Shown here: one piece after another, positions 39,777 to 44,978 of the stretch
Layout: the number at the start of each line of letters is the position of its first letter
How positions within the stretch are numbered: the first letter of the stretch is position 1
Source: a virus
DNA: 44,978 bases
Reading direction: 5' to 3' (one strand)
Virus record (IMG/VR): IMGVR_UViG_3300006028_000016
Coordinates: 1-44,978 of that record
Notes under the pieces: generated by a model
The model's database searches: none
What the model was told of the DNA's origin: nothing
Seen by the model: the letters and a program-made list of their open reading frames with translations, nothing else
Program-made: the position numbers and the translations under genes

Positions 39777-40187
39777 GTGCGCGCTCTCATCCTGCCGATC
39801 CTCGCGAGCCTCACCGGCTGCGCCCCCATCGTCGACGAGCTCGCCCCCACCGGCGCGCCGCGCCCCGAGAAACCCACCCACCACTGGCGGCCACGACGCC
39901 GGCGGCCCGACCCGCCGTTTCACACCGCGGTCGCGTCCTTCTACGGGTACGGCGGCGCGACCACCGGCGCCTGCGGTGCCCTGCAGAGCAACGGGGTCGC
40001 CAGCCGCACGCTGCCGTGCTGGACGCGGCTGACGATGTGCGCGGCCAGGTGCGCGGTCGCGGTCGTCGACGACCGCGGACCCTACGTGGGCGGCCGGGAT
40101 TTTGACCTGTCGGTCGGGCTGGCGGAGTCGATCCGGTTCCCGATGAGCGCCGGTGTCGCGCCGGTCCGGTGGCGTCTCGCGCCATGA
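39777..40187 (+). CDS. RlpA-like double-psi beta-barrel lipoprotein
   Basis: This 136-residue protein begins with a lipoprotein signal, MRALILPILASLTGC, with Cys15 in an LTGC lipobox. After a Pro/Arg-rich spacer it has a double-psi beta barrel: VASFYGYGGATTGACGA, SRTLPCWTRLTMC and DDRGPYVGGRDFDLS, GLAESIRFPMSAGVAPVRW. RlpA-like and barwin-like domains bind or cut peptidoglycan glycan strands. It lies directly before the excisionase, outside the lysis cassette, so expression in the lysogen to alter the wall or block superinfection is a reasonable guess. GTG start. Confidence 0.75.
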   Translation: MRALILPILASLTGCAPIVDELAPTGAPRPEKPTHHWRPRRRRPDPPFHTAVASFYGYGGATTGACGALQSNGVASRTLPCWTRLTMCAARCAVAVVDDRGPYVGGRDFDLSVGLAESIRFPMSAGVAPVRWRLAP

Positions 40188-40465
40188 CCGGCCGGCTGCT
40201 CACCGGCCGCGAGGTCGCCGACCGGCTCGGATTGAGCACCAAGACCGTGCTGCGCTGGGCGCAAACCGGGGAACTCCCAGCCATCCGCCTGTCAAACCGG
40301 GCGATCCGGTTCCGCGAGGACGAGCTCGACGAGTGGCTGAGAGCGCGGGCGACGCCGTACCGAGCAGCGCCAACCGTCGGTGGCGCCGCCCGCACCGGCA
40401 GGCTACATTCCCTCGTGCCAACCGTCGTTGATACCGAGGAGCAGCCATCATGGCCCGAGCACTGA
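40184..40465 (+). CDS. xis: Excisionase / MerR-like HTH protein
   Basis: This 93-residue protein has a winged helix of the HTH_17/excisionase type at about 6-55: LLTGREVADRLGLSTKTVLR, WAQTGELPAIRLSNRAIRF, REDELDEWL. It overlaps the integrase by 16 bases, which supports a recombination directionality factor. ATGA overlap with the lipoprotein gene. The start at 40184 begins the conserved domain. Confidence 0.78.
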   Translation: MTGRLLTGREVADRLGLSTKTVLRWAQTGELPAIRLSNRAIRFREDELDEWLRARATPYRAAPTVGGAARTGRLHSLVPTVVDTEEQPSWPEH

Positions 40466-41541
40466 CCGGGAGCGTCTACCGCGCCAAGGGCGGATACGGG
40501 ATCCGCTGGGAAGAGAACGGCAAACGCACCCAATACACCCCCCGGCCGTCATTCGCGACCAAGACCGCCGCGCGCGACTGGTTCGCCGAGACCGTCAAAC
40601 CCCGCCTGCGCGCCACCAGCCCCGCGCCACCCAACCCCGACCTGTCGTTCGGGGAGTTCTGCGACCGGTTCCTGGCGCGGCAGACCACCGCGCCCAGCAC
40701 CATCAACACGCTCCGCGACCGGCTCGCCCCGGCTCGAGGCACGTTCGGGGCATGGACACTCGCCGAGCTCGAGTACGCCGGCGCCGACATCGCCGCGTGG
40801 CGCGCCAGCCTCCCCGAAGGCTCCCGGTTCCGGCACACCGCCGCCTTGCGGCAGTGCCTCGCCGCCGCTGTCCGCTGGCGCTACCTCACCCGCAATCCCG
40901 CCGTCGACGCCGGATCCAACCCCAAGCCCCGGTCCAAGGAGATCGACCCGTTCACCCCCGGCGAGGTCGACGCGATTCTCGCCGAACTGGCCGCCCCGGA
41001 TCTGCAGCTGGTCACCTTCGCCGTCGAGACCGGGCTGCGGCCCGAGGAGTGGTGCGCGCTGGAGCGCCCCGATCATGACCGCCGGCACCGCCGGATCCTG
41101 GTGCAGCGCAAGTTCGCTAAGGGGCGTCTCACCCCCTACCCGAAGACGAGCCGCCGCAGCGTGCCGCTGACCGCCCGCGCGCACGCCGCCTTGGCTGAGT
41201 TGCCGCCGCGGATCGACACGCCCATCCTGTTTTCCGCCGCGCAGGGCGGCCGCCTCGCGCTGGATAATTGGCGGTCACGCGTCTGGTATCCCGCGCTCGG
41301 GCTCGCCGGCGTCCGCCAGCGCGGGCCCTACGCGCTACGCCACACGTTCGCCACCGAGGCGCTGGCCGCGGGCGTGTCGACGTTCGAGCTGGCGCGGGTG
41401 ATGGGCACGTCGCTGGAGATGATCGACCAGCACTACGGGCATCTGGCGCACGACTCCGAGGACTCGATCCGGGCTCGGCTGGATGCGCGTACCGCGCGAA
41501 ATGGCGTCCAATTGGCGTCCAGCGAGGACGGCGACCGGTGA
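40450..41541 (+). CDS. int: Tyrosine integrase
   Basis: This 363-residue enzyme recombines attP with attB. The N-terminal arm-binding domain (1-60) has SVYRAKGGYGIRWEENGKRT; the core-binding domain follows (about 65-165). Catalytic residues are R197 (GLRPEE), K232 (PKTSRRSV), R297 with H298 (YALRHTFA) and nucleophile Y329 (DQHYGHL). The usual H/W position two turns earlier is T320 (MGT). AGGAGC lies ahead of the ATG. Its last codons contain two of the 11-base arm repeats of the attP that follows. Confidence 0.95.
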   Translation: MARALTGSVYRAKGGYGIRWEENGKRTQYTPRPSFATKTAARDWFAETVKPRLRATSPAPPNPDLSFGEFCDRFLARQTTAPSTINTLRDRLAPARGTFGAWTLAELEYAGADIAAWRASLPEGSRFRHTAALRQCLAAAVRWRYLTRNPAVDAGSNPKPRSKEIDPFTPGEVDAILAELAAPDLQLVTFAVETGLRPEEWCALERPDHDRRHRRILVQRKFAKGRLTPYPKTSRRSVPLTARAHAALAELPPRIDTPILFSAAQGGRLALDNWRSRVWYPALGLAGVRQRGPYALRHTFATEALAAGVSTFELARVMGTSLEMIDQHYGHLAHDSEDSIRARLDARTARNGVQLASSEDGDR

Positions 41542-41764
41542 CCGGAAGCAGAAAAACCCGCTGTTTGCAGCGAGTTCATGGAGCGCGCCCGGAGAGATTC
41601 GAACTCCCGACCTTCGGTTCCGTAGACCAATTTCCGCGTGCACCCACGATTCTCACAAGCACCCAGAAGCGCCGGGTTTGCAGGACATTCCATGACCGCG
41701 CGACGTTGGCGCCTGTAGCTGCGGGGGCTCGCGGGCCGGCTCAATTGGCGTTCAATTGGCGTCG
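41499..41764. other. Phage attachment site attP with arm repeats
   Basis: The site has three parts. Tandem 11-base repeats AAATGGCGTCC-AATTGGCGTCC lie at 41499-41520, inside the integrase 3' end. The tRNA-like core is at 41584-41630. A second tandem pair AATTGGCGTTC-AATTGGCGTCG is at 41743-41764. All four repeats have the same orientation and spacing. This is the layout of arm-type integrase sites on both sides of a core. The 229-base gap between int and the next gene holds nothing else that I can see. Confidence 0.8.
41584..41630 (-). other. attP core: 3' half of a tRNA-Arg(ACG) gene
   Basis: Read on the minus strand, it gives the anticodon stem TTGGT, loop CTACGGA with anticodon ACG, stem ACCGA, variable bases AGGTC, T arm GGGAG-TTCGAAT-CTCTC and acceptor strand CGGGCGC plus G. 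The D arm and 5' acceptor strand are absent and CCA is not encoded. Integration at the host tRNA-Arg would be seamless because the phage restores the 3' half. Confidence 0.88.
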
Positions 41765-41770
41765 AGGGCG

Positions 41771-42130
41771 ATGAACCGCGCCGACGCTCAGCGGCTCGTC
41801 GACCGCCTCCGCGAGGTCCGCGAGGACCGCGGGGCCACCGCCAACGAGGCGGCCGTCGCCGCCCGCAAGGCCGCCAGCCTCGTCGACCGGTTCCAGCTCA
41901 ACCAGCCGCCCCCGCGGCACCGGCAGGCGCCCGCGGGTCCGCCGCCGCGCCGCCGCGCCCGACCGCGGCCCGTTCCCGTCGACGAGGTGCTGCGGATGAG
42001 CGACCTGGTGTTCGCCCGCGCGTTCGTGCCCGACTGGGAGTTTGACCCGCGGACCGGGAAGGGCTCAGACAACGTCCGCGTCGTCCGCTACCAGGACCAC
42101 GCCAACTGGAGGATCGAGGTCGACCCGTGA
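41771..42130 (+). CDS. Small basic early protein
   Basis: This 119-residue protein has an N-terminal helix (DAQRLVDRLREVREDRGATA), a Pro/Arg-rich middle and an aromatic C-terminus (WEFDPRTGKGSDNVRVVRY). A GAGGG site precedes the ATG, which lies just after the attP right arm. Unknown function. Confidence 0.6.
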   Translation: MNRADAQRLVDRLREVREDRGATANEAAVAARKAASLVDRFQLNQPPPRHRQAPAGPPPRRRARPRPVPVDEVLRMSDLVFARAFVPDWEFDPRTGKGSDNVRVVRYQDHANWRIEVDP

Positions 42131-42333
42131 CCGGACTGGGCGAGGTCCGCCCGCTGCCGTCACGGCAGAGCCTGCTCGACGCCCGGCAGGTCCGCGACTG
42201 CGTGCGCTCCCTAAAGGGCGTCGCCGGCCGGATGCCGGCCTGCGACTCGCGCAAGCTGCTCAACGCCACGGTCACCGATCTGATCTACATCGCCTTCGTC
42301 CTGCACGGCGAGTACGACGGGCGGTACCGCTGA
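42127..42333 (+). CDS. Small protein of unknown function
   Basis: This 68-residue protein has a helical stretch (RQSLLDARQVRDCVRSLKGV) and ends GEYDGRYR. It is joined to both neighbours by overlaps (GTGA and TGATG). No family. Confidence 0.55.
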   Translation: MTGLGEVRPLPSRQSLLDARQVRDCVRSLKGVAGRMPACDSRKLLNATVTDLIYIAFVLHGEYDGRYR

Positions 42334-42725
42334 TGGGCCAGAACGTCTGCCGAGGCTGTGGCGATCCGATCCCGTCATCTCGCGGTAACCGTCCGCGCCT
42401 CTGGTGCTCCGATCGTTGTCGCAAGCAGACTCTCTACGGCGGTCGCTGCGCTGATTGCGGCAAAGAGCTGAACGGCTCAGATGGGCACGGTCCAAACGCG
42501 CCGCAGCATTGTGCTCAATGTGCGCCCAAGCATGTCGAGCACCCACCGACGCAGAAGCGTCAGATGGCAGAAGCAATGTGGGCAGCCGGCGCAACATCTG
42601 CGCAAATCAGAGCAGCGACGGGATACCTGGTCCAGAATCTTCGGGCTCGTGGCGCTGATCTGCCGCATCGGCGTAGACCGGATCAGGTCGAACGGATACG
42701 CAGCGGACGATGGGGCCAGCCATGA
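42333..42725 (+). CDS. Zinc-finger protein with HTH-like tail
   Basis: This 130-residue protein has CRGCGDPI...LWCSDRCRKQ (6-30) and CADCGKEL...HCAQCAPKH (about 39-64), two likely zinc sites, and a C-terminal AEAMWAAGATSAQIRAATGY that resembles a resolvase-type helix-turn-helix. Probably a DNA-binding early protein. Confidence 0.6.
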   Translation: MGQNVCRGCGDPIPSSRGNRPRLWCSDRCRKQTLYGGRCADCGKELNGSDGHGPNAPQHCAQCAPKHVEHPPTQKRQMAEAMWAAGATSAQIRAATGYLVQNLRARGADLPHRRRPDQVERIRSGRWGQP

Positions 42726-43234
42726 CCGAGCATCTGGGCCAAGGTGACCGTTGGGCTGAGCGTCGCGTGGGCACGGGCGTGACCCGAGAGCAGCAAGCCG
42801 CCGAGGCGGCGAGGCCCGAGCATGGCGGGCAGCGCGACGCTCAGCCGAACGTGGGCCTTTCCGAAACGTGGGCCGACGAGGACGAGGACCTTTTCTGCGA
42901 GTGCGGCACAACGCTTCTCGATGGCGAGGGGCCGCTCTGCGCCACTTGTCGATGCGCGCCGCACGGCCGCGACTGCCCGTGTGACGAGTGCGAGGCGTAT
43001 TGGGAGCGCATCTGCCGAGAGTCCGAAGTTGCCGCTGAGAAGGCCAACCGGGCGCTCGTCTGCTCGTGCGGGTGGACCGGCGCGTTCATCGAGCACCACA
43101 ACTCGGAGGCATACGGCCCTGTCGCACGAGCTGGCTGCGAAATCGTGTACCGCTACCCGGCCGACGTGCGCCAGCAGCTCGTCCGAAAGGCGTGGAATGG
43201 CTCTGAGTGGCGACAGGTCGGAGAGCAGCTATGA
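42722..43234 (+). CDS. Cys-rich zinc-binding protein
   Basis: This 170-residue protein carries CECGTTLL...LCATC, CAPHGRDCPCDECEAY and a further CSCGWTG, giving three candidate metal sites in 70 residues. The rest is acidic with no enzyme motif. ATGA overlap with the preceding zinc-finger gene. Confidence 0.6.
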   Translation: MTEHLGQGDRWAERRVGTGVTREQQAAEAARPEHGGQRDAQPNVGLSETWADEDEDLFCECGTTLLDGEGPLCATCRCAPHGRDCPCDECEAYWERICRESEVAAEKANRALVCSCGWTGAFIEHHNSEAYGPVARAGCEIVYRYPADVRQQLVRKAWNGSEWRQVGEQL

Positions 43235-43650
43235 GCGACCAAGCCCGCGTGGGCCAATACGTATCTCCGACCCCGGCGGAACACAACGTTGCGGTCTGGC
43301 TCGCGCGTAACGCTGGCATGACCATCTCGTGGGAGCGCCTTGACGGCTACCAGCGAAACGCCTGGGTGGAGAAGGCGCGGGAGGTTATCCGCGTCGTGGA
43401 CGGCAGCCGAGCCGCGTCCGACCAGTTTGAGGCTCGCCACCGAGCGATCCAGGTGGTTGGGCGGGAGATTGGTATTCAGCTCGCGCTCGATCCTCTTGCT
43501 CATCGGCAGGGCCTGACGGCTGATGCTGTTGGTCGCATCATCGACGCTTACGAGGAAACCCGGAGCGGGGCGAGCGCCACTCAAGCCCCGCTCTCAGGTC
43601 CCGTTGGCGCGAAACCTGAGCCTACGCCTCGGGGGCAGAGCGATGGGTGA
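43231..43650 (+). CDS. Early protein of unknown function
   Basis: This 139-residue protein has an aromatic segment (GMTISWERLDGYQRNAWVEK) followed by helices (AIQVVGREIGIQLALDPLAH). ATGA overlap before, 8-base overlap after. Codon use around 43200-43600 is less G/C-biased than the structural genes. No family. Confidence 0.6.
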   Translation: MSDQARVGQYVSPTPAEHNVAVWLARNAGMTISWERLDGYQRNAWVEKAREVIRVVDGSRAASDQFEARHRAIQVVGREIGIQLALDPLAHRQGLTADAVGRIIDAYEETRSGASATQAPLSGPVGAKPEPTPRGQSDG

Positions 43651-43933
43651 GCACCTCGAGCGCCCCGAGCTGCTCGCCCGCCAATCCGAGTACGGGTACG
43701 TCACCATCAACCCCGACAACCCCGACACCAGCCGCGCGCTGCGCCACGAGCCCGAGCCCATCACCCCCGACCAGGCCGAGCAGCTCCACTACCGCCAAAG
43801 CCTCCGTCGCCGCCAGCAATACCAGGCCGTCAAAGGCAGCATCCTCGCCAGCCTCGACCAGCTGGCCCAGGACGCCGATCACCGCCAGCGCCGGCTCATT
43901 CGCAACGCCGAACGCGCCATCAAATCCCTGTAA
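43643..43933 (+). CDS. Small helical protein
   Basis: This 96-residue protein has a Tyr/Pro-rich start (GYVTINPDNPDTS) and a long charged helix (QLHYRQSLRRRQQYQAVKGS). GGGGGCAGAGCG precedes the ATG. A stem-loop follows the stop at once, so it is probably the last gene of this unit. Confidence 0.6.
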   Translation: MGEHLERPELLARQSEYGYVTINPDNPDTSRALRHEPEPITPDQAEQLHYRQSLRRRQQYQAVKGSILASLDQLAQDADHRQRRLIRNAERAIKSL

Positions 43934-43957
43934 ACACCGGGTCTCGGTGTAGTATTT
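43934..43957 (+). terminator. Rho-independent-like terminator
   Basis: ACACCG (43934-43939) and CGGTGT (43945-43950) form a 6-bp stem with a GGTCT loop, followed by AGTATTT. It begins immediately after the stop of the gene ending at 43933. The next 100 bases to the HNH gene carry no other gene. Confidence 0.5.
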
Positions 43958-44056
43958 CCCGGCGAGCGCGCGGGCCGGGCAGTCCGCAACCGACAAGCGG
44001 ACAGGCAGACACGCCCCACAGCAGGCCGTAGTCCCCGCTGCGCCCACACCCTCTCA

Positions 44057-44371
44057 ATGATCGCCCCATGCGCCGAGCCCGGCTGCCCGCAGCCAGCTGC
44101 CTACCGCGGCCGCTGCCGCGCCCACGCCCGCGTCTCTGAACGCGGCATTCTCCGCGCCGGATATCACCTCTACCGGACCAAACGCTGGCGGCTGACCCGC
44201 GAACGCCAGCTACGCGACCACCCATTGTGCGAGTGCGGCGCCATCGCCGAGCACGTCCACCACCGCACCGACCTGGCCGCCGGAGGCGCAGCCTTCGACC
44301 CCGCCAACCTGCAGTCGCTGTGCGCCTCCTGCCACAGCCGCGAGACACGGCAACGCCAGGTGAACGCATGA
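44057..44371 (+). CDS. HNH endonuclease (packaging-associated)
   Basis: This 104-residue protein has an N-terminal zinc pattern (CAEPGCPQPA...GRCRAH) and an HNH core: HPLCECGAIAEHVHHRTDL, then FDPANLQSLCASCHSRET. It lies just before the terminase small subunit, as in many HK97-type cos phages where a small HNH enzyme is needed with the terminase for end cleavage. Its stop overlaps the next ATG by four bases. Confidence 0.88.
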   Translation: MIAPCAEPGCPQPAAYRGRCRAHARVSERGILRAGYHLYRTKRWRLTRERQLRDHPLCECGAIAEHVHHRTDLAAGGAAFDPANLQSLCASCHSRETRQRQVNA

Positions 44372-44844
44372 CCGGATTCCGCAGCGGCGCGACGACCTGC
44401 CCCGGCCAGTGCTGCGCCGTCCTACAGCTATCCGGCACGCTCGACGAGCTACGGGAGGCCGCCCCCATCATGCTCGACGGACCCTCCGTCCTGGCCATGA
44501 TCGAACCGATCAGACGCGACGACGCGATCAAGCGCAGCCTCCAGCATGGCGCCGACCCGACCGCCATCAGCCAGGCCACGCCCGGGCGGCTGTTCACCTG
44601 CCGCCACTGGGACACCGAGACGCACCTGTGCCGCGTCTACGAGCAGCGGCCCACGATGTGCCGCGACTATCCCTACGGCGAGGCGTGCGCCCACTGCGGC
44701 CTCACCATGGGCGTCAGCCCCCTCGACCGCGCGCAGCAGCGCGCCAGGCGCGAGGGGGAGGGTCGCATGCGCGCGCATGACCCAGCAGGGGCCGCCTGGG
44801 GGCTGCCTGCGAAAAAAACCCCGCGCATGCGGGGGCAAGCCTAA
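44368..44844 (+). CDS. Cys-cluster (YkgJ-like) protein 2
   Basis: This 158-residue protein shares the pattern of the one at 39105-39548: CPGQCCAVLQLS at the start, then FTCRHWDTETHLCRVYEQ, RPTMCRDYPYG and ACAHCG. Between them lies a helical insert of similar length. A metal or Fe-S cluster is likely; function unknown. It sits between HNH nuclease and terminase small subunit. Confidence 0.72.
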   Translation: MTGFRSGATTCPGQCCAVLQLSGTLDELREAAPIMLDGPSVLAMIEPIRRDDAIKRSLQHGADPTAISQATPGRLFTCRHWDTETHLCRVYEQRPTMCRDYPYGEACAHCGLTMGVSPLDRAQQRARREGEGRMRAHDPAGAAWGLPAKKTPRMRGQA

Positions 44845-44863
44845 AACCGAGGAGGCCTCCGCT

Positions 44864-44954
44864 TTGGCCAGCAAATACACCCCGGAGACGCGCGAGGCGA
44901 TCTGTCGCCTCATCAAATTCGGCGCCAGCGCCAAGATTGCCGCCGAGGCCTCGG
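44864..44954 (+). CDS. terS: Terminase small subunit, N-terminal part (gene split by window ends)
   Basis: TTG at 44864, ten bases after GAGGAGG (44849-44855), opens ASKYTPETREAICRLIKFGA and then SAKIAAEAS. The codons continue in frame at position 21 of the window after the shared 20 bases. The N-terminal helix leads into the helix-turn-helix of the DNA-binding domain. Codons after 44954 in this window are a fold-back artefact and not part of the protein. Confidence 0.85.
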
Positions 44955-44978
44955 CGGCAATCTTGGCGCTGGCGCCGA
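44919..44978. repeat. 60-base perfect inverted repeat at window end (fold-back)
   Basis: Bases 44919-44948 are exactly reverse-complementary to 44949-44978, without a loop. The centre is a natural 12-base palindrome, CCGAGGCCTCGG, that is also present at 9-20. Outside it the true sequence continues as at position 21. The last 24 bases are therefore most simply an inverted chimera at a palindrome. Confidence 0.9.

Noticed and set aside
41584-41630. Functional tRNA-Arg gene
   Set aside because: The D arm and 5' acceptor strand are missing; upstream bases do not fold into a tRNA. It is an attP core.
44919-44978. Hairpin telomere of a linear phage-plasmid
   Set aside because: The opposite window end continues the same gene through a 20-base overlap and no protelomerase is visible; a fold-back chimera is simpler.
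1-44978. Integrated prophage with flanking host DNA
   Set aside because: attP is internal and intact, ends join to a circle, and no clear bacterial housekeeping gene is present.

Overview
The window is a complete, GC-rich (roughly 70%) temperate siphovirus genome with HK97-type head genes. The host is probably a high-GC actinobacterium. Evidence for the host is the heavy use of GTG starts, the strong G/C bias at third codon positions, two peptidoglycan-directed lysins of the kind used on Gram-positive walls, and an attP core that copies the 3' half of a bacterial tRNA-Arg(ACG). The phage form is free or circular rather than integrated. The attP is intact and internal. The terminase small-subunit gene is split between the two window ends and reads through in frame when the ends are joined at a 20-base overlap (1-20 = 44935-44954). 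The last 24 bases (44955-44978) are a fold-back copy of the preceding sequence and look like an assembly or amplification artefact, so the real circle would be about 44,934 bp.

Layout. 1-8158 (+): terminase, portal fused to a MuF-like domain, prohead protease, major capsid, head-tail connector and head closure. A small antisense moron (secreted protein, ribbon-helix-helix regulator, microprotein) sits between portal and protease. 8225-13144 (+): three glycosyltransferases, an NAD-dependent sugar epimerase and a collagen-like fibre, inserted in the middle of the connector genes. 13154-27131 (+): tail terminator, gp10-like protein, major tail protein, frameshift-type tail chaperones, tape measure with a 28-glycine run, hub and tail proteins, a fibre, and a string of small structural proteins with two tandem paralogue pairs. 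27128-28974 (+): two holin-like membrane proteins, an M15 peptidase and a GH25 muramidase that share a C-terminal module.

29031-30502: immunity region with a minus-strand Cro/CI-type repressor operon facing a plus-strand XRE regulator, with palindromic operator-like sites between and within. 30527-35338 (+): early genes, including a candidate annealing protein, an SSB-like protein with an acidic tip, zinc-ribbon proteins and a Vps62-like protein. 35339-38341 (mostly -): an inserted two-gene cassette encoding an HNH nuclease-SF2 helicase fusion and a 250-residue partner. It splits what would have been an ATGA stop/start overlap and is bounded by a 10-bp direct repeat. 38348-41541 (+): RusA resolvase, small proteins, an RlpA-like lipoprotein, excisionase and tyrosine integrase. 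41499-41764: attP with tandem 11-bp arm repeats on both sides of the tRNA-like core. 41771-44978 (+): small Cys-rich early proteins, an HNH endonuclease, a second Cys-cluster protein and the start of the terminase small subunit.

Most adjacent genes overlap by 1-14 bases (ATGA, GTGA or TGATG), indicating long translationally coupled operons. The best candidate for an undescribed system is the HNH-helicase cassette at 35339-38341; the glycosyltransferase/collagen-fibre module is second.
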